Shown here: in pieces, positions 7,066 to 16,006 of the stretch
Position numbering within the stretch: the stretch's first letter is position 1
Layout: every line of letters starts with the position of its first letter
From: Thermocrinis jamiesonii
Lineage (GTDB): Bacteria; Aquificota; Aquificia; Aquificales; Aquificaceae
Direction: 5' to 3'
Assembly: GCF_000702425.1 (NCBI RefSeq)
Contig: NZ_JNIE01000004.1
Location: 1-64,000, forward strand
DNA: 64,000 nucleotides
Program-made: the position numbers and the translations under genes
Notes under the pieces: generated by a model
The model's input: only the letters and a program-made list of their open reading frames with translations
The model's database searches: none
What the model was told of the DNA's origin: nothing

Positions 7066-7075
7066 TAGCTATCAT
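7062..7075. promoter_or_regulatory. 14-bp perfect palindrome between HARP and the A-type carrier
   Basis: ATGATAG/CTATCAT overlaps the HARP stop codon and lies about 60 bases before the next ATG. It could be an operator for the Fe-S carrier gene or a short hairpin ending the HARP transcript. The sequence alone does not separate these. Confidence 0.3.
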
Positions 7076-7133
7076 ATTGCATACTTTAAAAATCTTCTTA
7101 TCTTTTGACTAAAACTTTTTAAGGAGGTAAGCC

Positions 7134-7478
7134 ATGCAGCAAGCAGTTTATAACTTTTTTGCTACAGAGAGGGCAGTACAAGAGGTGACACGTATAGCGA
7201 AGGAGAACAACATAGCAGAGCCTATCCTAAGGATAAGGGTTGTCCCAGGAGGTTGCTCTGGGTTCCAATACGCTATGGGCTTTGACGACACCATAGAGGA
7301 AGGAGATTTCGTCTTTGAATTTCCTGGACTGAAAATAGCCATAGACCAGTTCTCTATGCCATACGTAAATAACGCAGAGCTTGACTATGTAATGGACTTT
7401 ATGGGCGGTGGTTTCACAATAAGGAACCCGAACGTAACTGGAACTTGCGGTTGTGGAAACAGCTTCTCCTGCGGATAA
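7134..7478 (+). CDS. A-type iron-sulfur carrier (IscA/ErpA/HesB family)
   Basis: A 114-residue protein that carries or inserts Fe-S clusters. The three conserved cysteines are C41 (GGCSGFQY), C105 and C107 (TCGCGNSFSCG). The intervening sequence, including the family's MGFD and MDFMGGGF segments, is standard. A strong AAGGAGGT precedes the ATG. Its neighbours are unrelated to Fe-S assembly, so IscA, ErpA and SufA roles cannot be separated by context. Confidence 0.9.
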   Translation: MQQAVYNFFATERAVQEVTRIAKENNIAEPILRIRVVPGGCSGFQYAMGFDDTIEEGDFVFEFPGLKIAIDQFSMPYVNNAELDYVMDFMGGGFTIRNPNVTGTCGCGNSFSCG

Positions 7479-7480
7479 GC

Positions 7481-7867
7481 TTATTCCCCCCTCTGGGGGG
7501 TCTCCACCACATACACTTCTACTTCTTCAGGTGCTAACTTTTCTAAGGAAATAAGTAGTTTATAGGGGTTGCTAACTTGGACCTTAAGGGTATGTTTTCC
7601 CGCAGGCAAGCCCCTAACATCCACAAAAGGTTTAACTCTATCTATCATATCCGTTGATACTAACCTTTCTATAAAGGCTATCTTCATCCTGACTTTTTTT
7701 CTGGAGAGCTTATACGTGTATTTTTGCTCTGTGTTTCTTATTTCCAGTTCCTTTTCTATGGATATCACCGACTTTGTTCCAAAATTGACTGCAAACCAAA
7801 AAAGAAAACCTATGATTAAAGCCAAGGCTTTGTAGTGAAGGTCTTCCAAAAAGAGCTTCCTCAACAT
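7481..7867 (-). CDS. YbbR-domain membrane-anchored protein
   Basis: A 128-residue protein with one N-terminal membrane segment (about residues 14-32, ALALIIGFLFWFAVNFG) and a single YbbR-like beta domain outside the membrane (VDVRGLPAGKHTLKVQV). Multi-domain relatives (CdaR) regulate diadenylate cyclase CdaA, but no cdaA or glmM lies nearby, and this form has only one domain. It overlaps the end of aroA by 7 bases and should be translated from the aroA message. Confidence 0.75.
   Translation of the reverse strand: MLRKLFLEDLHYKALALIIGFLFWFAVNFGTKSVISIEKELEIRNTEQKYTYKLSRKKVRMKIAFIERLVSTDMIDRVKPFVDVRGLPAGKHTLKVQVSNPYKLLISLEKLAPEEVEVYVVETPQRGE
7486..7500. terminator. GC hairpin between convergent genes
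   Basis: CCCCCC-TCT-GGGGGG is a perfect 6-bp hairpin 8 bases after the Fe-S carrier stop and inside the last codons of the convergent YbbR gene. Neither side has a T tract, so it may stop transcription only weakly. Confidence 0.3.
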
Positions 7868-9153
7868 GCTAACTGTTCTAAATGTTCGTAAAACTCAGGA
7901 TAGGAAATTGCTACACAATCTGGATCGTCTATGATTGTTTCACCTTCTGCTACAAGTCCTGCAATGCTAAAGCTCATAGCTATTCTATGATCTCCGTAGG
8001 TCTTTATGACAGCTCCCTTAAGATATTGTCCTCCTTCTATAGAAAAACCATCCTCATATTCTTCTACCTTAGCACCCATTCTCCTTAAGTTCTGCACTAT
8101 AGCCTTAATTCTGTCACTTTCTTTTACCCTCAGCTCTTGCGCACCCCTTACTGTAGAAACCCCATCCGCAAAAGCCATAAGTATGGCAAGGATGGGAATT
8201 TCGTCTATTAGAGTTGGCACCTCTTCTTCTTTAACCTGAATAGGCTTTAGCGTATCTGCGTATCTAACGTATATGTCAGCTACCTGTTCCCCAGATATTT
8301 CCCTAAGATTTTCATAGCTCAACTTTACTCCCATTTCTCTTAGCTTTCTAAAGAAGCCGTCCCTTGTGGGATTTATAAGCACATCTTTTAGCAAAACTTC
8401 ACTACCCTTCAAAAGAACTGCACCCGCAGCAAAAAAGGCGGCAGAAGAAGGATCTGCGGGACAAACCACATAGGCAGGCTTAAGAGTCTGTCCTCCTTCT
8501 AACTTTACTACCCTTCCTTTGTCCGTATCGTAAGATACAAGTTCCACACCCATAGCCTTTAGCATTCTTTCCGTGTGATCCCTTGACAAGTAGGGTTCAT
8601 AAACCTCTGTTATACCCTCAGCCCTTAGACCGGCAATAAGAATGCAGGACTTTACCTGGGCAGAAGCCTTTTTGTTAAAGATTGAAATACCTTTCAAATG
8701 GCCTCCTCTTACCGCTATGGGTAGTTTATCTCCCTTCTCCCTACCGTCTATTTTTGCGCCCATTTCCCTTAGGGGTTCCACAACGCGCAACATAGGTCTT
8801 CTTTTCAAACTTTGATCGCCTGTTAGCACTGAAAAGAAAGGTTGAGTGGAAAGCACACCTAACATAAGCCTTGCGGTAGTCCCCGAGTTTTTTGCATTTA
8901 GAATTTTTGTTGGTTCCTTTAGCAAAAAGTTTGACCCCTTTATTTTTAAGGTCTTGCCCTTCTTAACAATCTTAACACCTAAGGCTTTTATTATGCTTAG
9001 CGTAGCTAATGTGTCTTTGGACTCAAGCCAGTTTTCCACCACACTTTCGCCTTCTGCCAAGGAAGGTAGAATAACCGCCCTGTGGGAGATAGACTTGTCA
9101 GACGGAACCCTTAACTCTCCCTTCAAACAACGGACTTTCTGTATGATCTTCAC
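7861..9153 (-). CDS. aroA: 3-phosphoshikimate 1-carboxyvinyltransferase (EPSP synthase)
   Basis: Transfers enolpyruvyl from PEP to shikimate 3-phosphate in aromatic amino-acid synthesis. Signature segments are LRVPSDKSISHRA at the N terminus, LNAKNSGTTARLMLG, GDQSLKRRPM and KESDRI near the C terminus. The 430 residues and the two-lobed repeat organisation match the family. It is divergent from valS across an 87-base gap and is followed by the overlapping YbbR gene. Confidence 0.96.
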   Translation of the reverse strand: MKIIQKVRCLKGELRVPSDKSISHRAVILPSLAEGESVVENWLESKDTLATLSIIKALGVKIVKKGKTLKIKGSNFLLKEPTKILNAKNSGTTARLMLGVLSTQPFFSVLTGDQSLKRRPMLRVVEPLREMGAKIDGREKGDKLPIAVRGGHLKGISIFNKKASAQVKSCILIAGLRAEGITEVYEPYLSRDHTERMLKAMGVELVSYDTDKGRVVKLEGGQTLKPAYVVCPADPSSAAFFAAGAVLLKGSEVLLKDVLINPTRDGFFRKLREMGVKLSYENLREISGEQVADIYVRYADTLKPIQVKEEEVPTLIDEIPILAILMAFADGVSTVRGAQELRVKESDRIKAIVQNLRRMGAKVEEYEDGFSIEGGQYLKGAVIKTYGDHRIAMSFSIAGLVAEGETIIDDPDCVAISYPEFYEHLEQLAC

Positions 9154-9225
9154 ACTTTACGATTATAAGAGATTTCAGGTCTTCTTTGCTTACAACTTGT
9201 ATCCTCTTTTGAGGCCGGGTAAGTT

Positions 9226-9231
9226 TATAAT
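9226..9231 (+). promoter_or_regulatory. -10 box of valS
   Basis: TATAAT ends 9 bases before the valS ATG with no ribosome site between, so a leaderless mRNA is likely. Confidence 0.5.
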
Positions 9232-9240
9232 TTTTTCTCT

Positions 9241-12200
9241 ATGAAAGACATCAAAGAATATAATCACTTAGAAGTTGAGAGCAAACACTCCCAAAGATGG
9301 CTATCCTTAGCCATATACCACAGTCCAAAGCCTAATCCAAAGAATAGATTTTCGGTGGTTATTCCACCGCCTAATGTGACCGGGTCCCTTCATATGGGGC
9401 ATGCTCTTAACATAACCCTTCAGGACGTAGTCTGTAGATGGCAAAGAATGCTTGGCAAAGATGTGGTTTGGGTTCCAGGGTTTGACCATGCGGGTATAGC
9501 TACGCAATACGTGGTGGATAAAAAGGTGCAGGAGGAAGGAAAAAACAGGCTTGAAATGGGAAGGGAGGAGTTTCTAAAGAGGGTGTGGGAATGGGTGCCA
9601 CAGTCAAGAAACAGCATAAGGGACCAGCTTGTAAAACTTGGTGCCAGCGTAGATTGGAAAAGAGAGAGATTTACCTTGGATGAGGGCTTTTCAAGGCTTG
9701 TTAGATATGCCTTTAAAAGGCTTTACGAAGAAGGTTTGATATACAGAGGGGAGTACATAGTAAATTGGTGTCCTAAGGACCTTACTGCCCTTTCGGACCT
9801 TGAGGTGGAACACGAAGAGGAAGAGGGAAAGCTCTATTACATAAGGTATCCGTTGGAGGGAGAAGAAGGGTTCATAACCGTTGCAACCACAAGACCGGAA
9901 ACTATGCTTGGAGACACCGCGGTAGCGGTCCATCCAGAGGACGAAAGATACAAAGCTCTTGTAGGCAAAAAAGTTAGACTTCCTTTTGTAAATAGAGTAA
10001 TACCCATAATAGCGGACGAGAGGGTTAAGCCCGAGTTTGGAACGGGGGCAGTAAAAATCACTCCAGCTCACGATCCTTTGGACTTTGAGATTGGTAAAAC
10101 CCATGGGCTTGAAATGGTACAGATAATGGATGAGTTTGCAAGGATCAACGAAAATGGGGGAGAGTTTGCGGGGCTTGACAGATACGAGGCAAGAAAAAGG
10201 ATAGTGCAAAGATTAGAAGAACTTGGTCTTCTTGAGAAGGTAGAAAACCACAGACACAGCGTAGGAAAGTGCTACAGATGTAAAACTGTCCTTGAGCCTA
10301 TGGTATCCACTCAGTGGTTTGTCAAAGTTTCGGACCCAAGGATAAAAGAAAGGGCAGTGCAGGCGGTGCTTGGATTCCTTCAGAAAAAAGGAAAAGAAAC
10401 TAACCTTCAGATCTTATACACCCAGGGGTTGGAGGTCACCCTAAGGGTAGTAAAGGACCATCAAACAAAGCTTGTGGTTTTCATAAAGGAAGGCGTGGAG
10501 TTTGTGGTGGGGAAAAAGGACGGAGAAATATCCTATATTTACGTTCCCGAAGGCAGAGAGGACCTGTTGCAGATCGCAAAGGATCTTGGTGAACAATTCA
10601 GCAAAGCTAACCTTGTAGTCAAAGTCAAAGATGGTGCGGTTCTTATAAGGGAAGGTTTGGAGGAAAAGCTAACTGGCAGTCTTCTTTTCATTGCAGACCA
10701 GGAGGGGCTGAAATTAGAAGACAAGCTTTTGGAGAGTGGAGAAGTATTTTTGGAGGCGGTTCAAAAGTCTTTAAAGGTCAAGTGGGAAAGAAATCAAAAG
10801 GTTTGGGAAGAGGAAAGAAGAGTTCGCTTTGTGCCGGAAAATTGGAAAAAGATATACCTTCAGTGGATGGAAAATTTAAGGGATTGGTGCATATCCCGTC
10901 AGATATGGTGGGGGCATCGCATACCCGTTTGGTATTGCAAAGATTGCGGACATATAAACGTTTTTACAGATGACGACTTTGACCGAGTTTATGACAAACT
11001 TATTTTCAACCTTCTTGCGGACGGAAAAATAAAGGAAGAATTTACACCAGAGGAGGTAGAAGCGGTTTTAAAGTCTCCATCCTTTGTCCATCCAGAGCTA
11101 ACCGTGCTTGAATTTTACAAAAAGTTTGTCTTTCACAAATACCACGCTACGGATGTCTCTGCCCATTCCCTTAGGCTTTTCTTTACGCAAGACCTCAATC
11201 CCACCGCACTAATAACAAACAGAAGGAGCAGATATAGGTATAACCCTCAAACAAAAAAGTTTAGGTTTGTGCTTTATTGTAAAAAGTGTAGGTCGGAAAA
11301 TCTTGAGTGGGAAAGGGATGTGTTGGATACTTGGTTTTCCTCTGCCCTTTGGCCCTTTGGAGTCTTTGGCTATCCCGAAAACACGGAGGATCTAAAGAGC
11401 CTTTATCCAACTAACCTTCTTGTGACGGGCTTTGACATAATCTTCTTCTGGGTTGCCCGAATGATCATGATGGGAATGTTTTTTATGGAAGATATTCCCT
11501 TTGAGGATGTTTATATACACGCTCTTGTGAGGGACGAAAAAGGACAGAAGATGTCAAAAACAAAAGGAAACGTCATAGACCCACTTGATATCATAGAAAA
11601 ATACGGTGCGGATGCTCTAAGATTTACCTTAGCCATTCTTACCCAGCAGGGAAGGGATGTAAGGCTTTCGGAGAAAAGGTTTGAAGGGTATAAACACTTT
11701 GCCAACAAGCTTTGGAACGCAGGAAGGTTTATACTTCTAAACCTGGATGAGGACATTTTGTCCAAGATGCCCTACATGGCACCACCAAGGTGGGAAGACC
11801 TGTGGATCCTTACGCTTTTGAACGAAACCACCCAAAAGGTAAATAAAGCCCTTGAGGAATATGAGTTTTCCTTGGCCTGTCAGAGCCTTTACGAGTTTGT
11901 CTGGTCAGAGTTTTGCGACTGGTATATAGAGATGAGTAAGTTGAGGCTCTATGCGAAGGCTCAAAGCGAAGAGGAAAAAGACAGGATAGAGAAGGAAAGC
12001 ATAACCGCTCAAGCCTTTCTTTTGATGGTGTTTGACAGGATCCTAAAGCTTCTTCATCCCTTTATGCCCTTCATAACCGAAGAACTCTACCATCATCTTC
12101 CTACTTCAAACAAAGAAAGCCTTTCCCTTGAGAGCTATCCCACCTACAACCCTCAAGAAGTGTATCCAGAAGCAAAGGAGAAAGTAGAAAGGCTAAAGCA

Positions 12201-12663
12201 GATAATCACATCCATAAGGTCCCTTAGAAGCGACCTAAGGATAGAGCCTTCTAAAAAGATAAAGCTTTTCTACAGAGCAAACCAATCTTTGGAGTTGGTA
12301 AAAGCCTTTGAAGACTACATAAAGGCTCTGGCAAAGGTGGAGGAGCTTGTGGAAGTTTCCGACAGACCCTCTGGCTGTATAGCAGGTTTTTCAAAGGACT
12401 TTGAATTCTTCATACCGGTAGAAGGAAACGTAAATGTTCAGGAGCTTTTGCAGTCTTACAGCAAAAAACTTTCGGAAGTGGAGAAGACCTTGAACACTTT
12501 CCAAAAAAGACTGGAAAATCCCCAATTCTTAGAAAAGGCACCGGAGGAGGAAGTGGAAAAAGTAAAACAAGCGGTCCAAGAGCTGTCCCAAGAAAAGGAA
12601 AAGATAAAGTCCCTCATAGAGCTTTTGGAAGAGGTGATGTCAGGCTCCCAGATCTCTGATTAG
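9241..12663 (+). CDS. valS: Valyl-tRNA synthetase with two large insertions
   Basis: Charges tRNA-Val. Class I signatures are PNVTGSLHMGHALN (HMGH at 51-54) and KMSKTKGN (770-774). The editing domain begins near residue 170, with TTRPETMLGDTAV at 216-228. The C-terminal coiled coil typical of ValRS is present. At 1140 residues it is longer than the usual 860-950. Two regions have no counterpart in the motifs I know: about 375-520, between TQWFVKVSDP and VRFVPENWKKIY; and about 575-678, inside the zinc-binding stretch between VWYCKDCG and LYCKKCRSEN. The frame is open throughout, so these are in-frame insertions. Confidence 0.95.
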   Translation: MKDIKEYNHLEVESKHSQRWLSLAIYHSPKPNPKNRFSVVIPPPNVTGSLHMGHALNITLQDVVCRWQRMLGKDVVWVPGFDHAGIATQYVVDKKVQEEGKNRLEMGREEFLKRVWEWVPQSRNSIRDQLVKLGASVDWKRERFTLDEGFSRLVRYAFKRLYEEGLIYRGEYIVNWCPKDLTALSDLEVEHEEEEGKLYYIRYPLEGEEGFITVATTRPETMLGDTAVAVHPEDERYKALVGKKVRLPFVNRVIPIIADERVKPEFGTGAVKITPAHDPLDFEIGKTHGLEMVQIMDEFARINENGGEFAGLDRYEARKRIVQRLEELGLLEKVENHRHSVGKCYRCKTVLEPMVSTQWFVKVSDPRIKERAVQAVLGFLQKKGKETNLQILYTQGLEVTLRVVKDHQTKLVVFIKEGVEFVVGKKDGEISYIYVPEGREDLLQIAKDLGEQFSKANLVVKVKDGAVLIREGLEEKLTGSLLFIADQEGLKLEDKLLESGEVFLEAVQKSLKVKWERNQKVWEEERRVRFVPENWKKIYLQWMENLRDWCISRQIWWGHRIPVWYCKDCGHINVFTDDDFDRVYDKLIFNLLADGKIKEEFTPEEVEAVLKSPSFVHPELTVLEFYKKFVFHKYHATDVSAHSLRLFFTQDLNPTALITNRRSRYRYNPQTKKFRFVLYCKKCRSENLEWERDVLDTWFSSALWPFGVFGYPENTEDLKSLYPTNLLVTGFDIIFFWVARMIMMGMFFMEDIPFEDVYIHALVRDEKGQKMSKTKGNVIDPLDIIEKYGADALRFTLAILTQQGRDVRLSEKRFEGYKHFANKLWNAGRFILLNLDEDILSKMPYMAPPRWEDLWILTLLNETTQKVNKALEEYEFSLACQSLYEFVWSEFCDWYIEMSKLRLYAKAQSEEEKDRIEKESITAQAFLLMVFDRILKLLHPFMPFITEELYHHLPTSNKESLSLESYPTYNPQEVYPEAKEKVERLKQIITSIRSLRSDLRIEPSKKIKLFYRANQSLELVKAFEDYIKALAKVEELVEVSDRPSGCIAGFSKDFEFFIPVEGNVNVQELLQSYSKKLSEVEKTLNTFQKRLENPQFLEKAPEEEVEKVKQAVQELSQEKEKIKSLIELLEEVMSGSQISD

Positions 12664-13062
12664 CTTTTCTATTCTTTCCCTTAGTTCGTCCCTTATTTTT
12701 CTGAAAAACTCAAGCCTTTCTTCCTCTGAACCTTCGGCTTTTGCGGGGTCCGGAAGGCTCCAGTGTTCCCTTTTTGCACCCGGCACAAAGGGACAATTTT
12801 CGGCCGCGTCATCGCAAAGGGTTATAACCAAGTCAAGTTCTCCGTAAGGTATGTTCTGTAAGGACTTAGGATATTGAGAAGAAATATCTATACCTACCTC
12901 TGCCATAACCTTTATTGCTAAGGGATTAACAGAGGAAGCAGGATTGGAGCCTGCGGAGTAAATTTCTAAAGCCTTGTTATATAGCTTAGCAAAATATTTG
13001 GCAAAGCCTTCGGCCATCTGACTTCTAGCAGAATTTCCCGTGCATATAAAGCCTATCTTCAT
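12640..13062 (-). CDS. arsC: Arsenate reductase, thioredoxin-coupled type
   Basis: Low-molecular-weight phosphatase-fold protein reducing arsenate to arsenite. The P-loop is CTGNSARS with nucleophile C7; C83 and C90 in LCDDAAENC are the relay cysteines of the pI258-type enzyme, and DPA (D105) is the general acid. At 140 residues it has the family length. A TATAAT box at 13071-13076 ends 8 bases before the ATG. It is convergent with valS and overlaps it by 24 bases. No arsR or arsenite pump is adjacent. Confidence 0.92.
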   Translation of the reverse strand: MKIGFICTGNSARSQMAEGFAKYFAKLYNKALEIYSAGSNPASSVNPLAIKVMAEVGIDISSQYPKSLQNIPYGELDLVITLCDDAAENCPFVPGAKREHWSLPDPAKAEGSEEERLEFFRKIRDELRERIEKLIRDLGA

Positions 13063-13070
13063 TATAAATA

Positions 13071-13076
13071 ATTATA
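13071..13076 (-). promoter_or_regulatory. -10 box of arsC
   Basis: On the minus strand TATAAT ends 8 bases before the arsC start, with no Shine-Dalgarno sequence. Confidence 0.45.
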
Positions 13077-13152
13077 AAGCCTTCTCTTTTTCCCAAACGT
13101 TTTTGCAGGATTAAGCACTTTACTAATTTCTCACCCGACGTATATTTTGTGA

Positions 13153-13158
13153 TATAAT
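13153..13158 (+). promoter_or_regulatory. -10 box of the rpmE-prfA-dnaG operon
   Basis: TATAAT lies 20 bases before the rpmE ATG, and GGAGGT sits between them. Unlike several neighbours, this gene therefore has a normal short leader. No good -35 is visible. Confidence 0.5.
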
Positions 13159-13178
13159 TATTTTTTTGGAGGTAAAAA

Positions 13179-13376
13179 ATGAAGAAAGGAATACATCCAG
13201 AGCTTAAACCCACAAAATTTGTATGCGGTTGTGGAAATACATTTACCCTACTTTCCACAAAAGGAGGAACCGTTTATCTTGAATCGTGTAATGCATGCCA
13301 TCCTTTTTACACTGGAAAGTTAAGGATAAAACCCTTTTTGTTAGAATCTACCACTAAGTCCGAAAATGCTTCCTAA
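13179..13376 (+). CDS. rpmE: Ribosomal protein L31
   Basis: A 65-residue 50S subunit protein beginning [22 protein letters not shown]. The cysteines at C16, C18, C37 and C40 ([11 protein letters not shown]) mark the zinc-binding form of L31. A GGAGGT ribosome site precedes it. The prfA start overlaps its end by 11 bases, an association of L31 with release factor 1 seen in many bacteria. Confidence 0.96.
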   Translation: MKKGIHPELKPTKFVCGCGNTFTLLSTKGGTVYLESCNACHPFYTGKLRIKPFLLESTTKSENAS

Positions 13377-14448
13377 GGACTTAGAAGAAAAGTTAAAAGC
13401 TATCCATCAAAAATACTCTCAGCTACAGTTAAAACTTTCAGACCCAGAGGTTATAAAGGATAGGCAGTTATACCTAAGGCTGAGCAAAGAATTTAAAGAT
13501 TTAGAGCCTGCCTATGAGGCTTACTCAAGATATATGAAAATACAAAAGGAAATAAGTGATGCAAAGGAACTTTTGAAAAGTAAAGAGTTTGAAGACTTAG
13601 CAAAAGAAGAGCTAAAGAGATTGAAAAAGGAAGAGGAAAATTTAGAGAAGGAAATAAAGAGACTTCTCCTTCCTACCGATGAAAGGGATACAAAAAATGT
13701 CATCTTAGAAATAAGGGCAGGAGTTGGCGGAGAAGAAGCTGCTCTATTTGCGGCAGACCTTTTGAATATGTATCAAAAGTATGCAGAAGAAAAAGGTTGG
13801 AAGTTTTCCATACTTACCGCACAAAAAACCAGCTTGGGTGGCTACAAAGAAGTAATAGCTTTGGTAGAAGGTAAAAATGTCTATTCTAAGCTAAAGTATG
13901 AAAGCGGGGTTCATCGGGTTCAGCGCGTTCCAAAGACAGAAGCAGGAGGAAGGATACACACCTCTACCGCAACGGTAGCAGTCCTTCCTGAGGTGGACGA
14001 AACGGAGGTGGAAATAGACCCTAAGGATTTAAAAATAGAGACCTTCAGAGCAAGTGGTGCGGGAGGACAGTATGTAAATACCACAGAAACTGCAGTTAGA
14101 ATTACACATATTCCTACGGGTATAGTGGTGTCATGCCAAGACGAGCGGTCCCAGTTTCAAAACAAGATGAAAGCCCTGAAAATTCTATACGCACGGGTAA
14201 AGGACTACTATGAAAGACAAAAAGAAGAACAAATAGCTAAGGAGCGCAGAGAACAGGTAGGTATGGGAGAAAGAAGTGAAAAAATAAGAACCTATAACTT
14301 TCTCCAGAACAGAGTAACGGATCACAGAATAAACTATACCTCTCACAGGCTACAGGACATACTAGAAGGAAAGTTGGACGAAATAATATCCGCTTTAGAA
14401 GAGCACGAAATAGAAGAAAAGCTAAAGTTAGTTCTCCATCAAGTTTAA
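13366..14448 (+). CDS. prfA: Peptide chain release factor 1
   Basis: Terminates translation at UAA and UAG. The catalytic GGQ is in [17 protein letters not shown] near residue 230; the preceding [19 protein letters not shown] and the long N-terminal helical domain are typical. At 360 residues it has the expected length. It lies between rpmE and dnaG, overlapping the first and ending 3 bases before the second. Confidence 0.97.
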   Translation: MLPKDLEEKLKAIHQKYSQLQLKLSDPEVIKDRQLYLRLSKEFKDLEPAYEAYSRYMKIQKEISDAKELLKSKEFEDLAKEELKRLKKEEENLEKEIKRLLLPTDERDTKNVILEIRAGVGGEEAALFAADLLNMYQKYAEEKGWKFSILTAQKTSLGGYKEVIALVEGKNVYSKLKYESGVHRVQRVPKTEAGGRIHTSTATVAVLPEVDETEVEIDPKDLKIETFRASGAGGQYVNTTETAVRITHIPTGIVVSCQDERSQFQNKMKALKILYARVKDYYERQKEEQIAKERREQVGMGERSEKIRTYNFLQNRVTDHRINYTSHRLQDILEGKLDEIISALEEHEIEEKLKLVLHQV

Positions 14449-14451
14449 GCT

Positions 14452-15984
14452 GTGGAGCTCAGAGAATTACTTAAAAGACTTGACATAGTGGATGTTATAT
14501 CCTCATATATAGATTTACAAAGGACGGGCAACAACTACAGGGCAAGGTGTCCCTTTCATCCAGATGATACTCCATCTCTTTACGTATCTCCTTCAAAGGG
14601 TATATGGAAGTGTTTTGGTTGTGGCGTGGGAGGGGACGCAGTAAAGTTTGTAGCTCTGTATGAGAACATAAGCTATACAGAAGCGCTCTTGGAATTGGCT
14701 AAAAAGTATAAGTTGCCTGTAAAAGTTAAACTTAAAAAGAAGGACGATAACGTACTGATTGCCCTACGTATGGTGGCAGAATACTATCACAATAATTTGA
14801 AAGAAAGTCTTCAAGCTTTGGAATATCTCAAAAACAGAGGTATTCAGGAGAGGACTATAAAAAAGTTTCAGCTTGGCTATTCTCCCTCCTCGGAACAGCT
14901 GGTTAGCTTTTTAAGAGAAAAACAAATCCTGGAAATCTACGAAAAGACGGGGAACATTACAAAGATAGACGAAAAACACTACAAAGACCTGTTAGCCGGC
15001 AGGCTGATAATCCCAATAAGGGACATAAAAGGGCACGTAGTGGGTTTTGGTGGAAGGTCCTTAAAAGAAAACAGTCCTAAATACATAAACTCTCCGGAGA
15101 CAGAATTTTTTAAAAAAAGAGAAACGCTTTATGGATTTTATGAAGGGCTAAGCTATATTAGGGAAAAAAGAAGGGTCATAATTGTGGAAGGATACTTTGA
15201 TGTTATGAGTATGCATCAAGAAGGTTTTCCAGAGACTGTAGCACCCATGGGCACATCCCTTGGACCGGATCATGCTAAGATCATATCCGCTTACGCTGAA
15301 GAAGTCATTTTAATGTTTGATGGAGACGAAGCAGGAAGAAAAGCCATAAAGCAAACCGCACCCCACCTTCTAAGGGAGGGTTTGAAAGTCAAAGTTTTCC
15401 TTCTTCCAGAAGGAGAGGATCCAGATACCTTTGTAAAAAAGCAAAAGAAAGAACTTCAAAACGCACTGAAAGAAGCAAAGGACATCTTCAGTTGGCTATT
15501 GGCAAAAAAAGACAGTAAAGCCATAGAGGATTACCTATACTTTTGCGGTTTTGTTAAAGATAAACTCCATCAAATTGACCTTTTAACTACCCTTTCTAAA
15601 AAAACCAACATACCCGTTTCTGTTCTTGCGGATAAACTGCCCAAACATCAAGAAAAACCAAAGGAGCAAGCAAAGGAAAAGCTTAGTTTTCACGAAAGGG
15701 TTTTCCTTTTTGGATTGTATAATGGTTTGGGAAATAAAGAAGATCTATACAAACTCAACCTATCGCCGTATGCCATGGAGCTTGCAGAAGCTATACTTAG
15801 GGAGGACTATCACCTTGTGCCAGAGGAGATAAAAAACCAAAGCCTTTACAATTTAGAGAGAGCTTTTGAAGAAAGTTTAAAGCATCTGATGATAAAGGGT
15901 AAAGTGGAAGAGAAAACAAGCTTGCAGGAAATAAGGCAAAGAAAGACCACAGTCAGACTAAGAGGAATAAAAGAGGATTTATAA
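14452..15984 (+). CDS. dnaG: DNA primase
   Basis: Makes RNA primers for replication. The N-terminal zinc domain is CPFHPDDTPSL...WKCFGCGVGGD (about residues 26-62). The TOPRIM core follows with VEGYFDVMSMHQEG and MFDGDEAGRKA. The C-terminal helicase-binding region is short, and the 510-residue total is below the ~600 of enterobacterial DnaG. The start codon is GTG, 3 bases after prfA. Confidence 0.95.
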   Translation: MELRELLKRLDIVDVISSYIDLQRTGNNYRARCPFHPDDTPSLYVSPSKGIWKCFGCGVGGDAVKFVALYENISYTEALLELAKKYKLPVKVKLKKKDDNVLIALRMVAEYYHNNLKESLQALEYLKNRGIQERTIKKFQLGYSPSSEQLVSFLREKQILEIYEKTGNITKIDEKHYKDLLAGRLIIPIRDIKGHVVGFGGRSLKENSPKYINSPETEFFKKRETLYGFYEGLSYIREKRRVIIVEGYFDVMSMHQEGFPETVAPMGTSLGPDHAKIISAYAEEVILMFDGDEAGRKAIKQTAPHLLREGLKVKVFLLPEGEDPDTFVKKQKKELQNALKEAKDIFSWLLAKKDSKAIEDYLYFCGFVKDKLHQIDLLTTLSKKTNIPVSVLADKLPKHQEKPKEQAKEKLSFHERVFLFGLYNGLGNKEDLYKLNLSPYAMELAEAILREDYHLVPEEIKNQSLYNLERAFEESLKHLMIKGKVEEKTSLQEIRQRKTTVRLRGIKEDL

Positions 15985-16006
15985 TACTCTTTGCAGGAGG
16001 TAAGGT

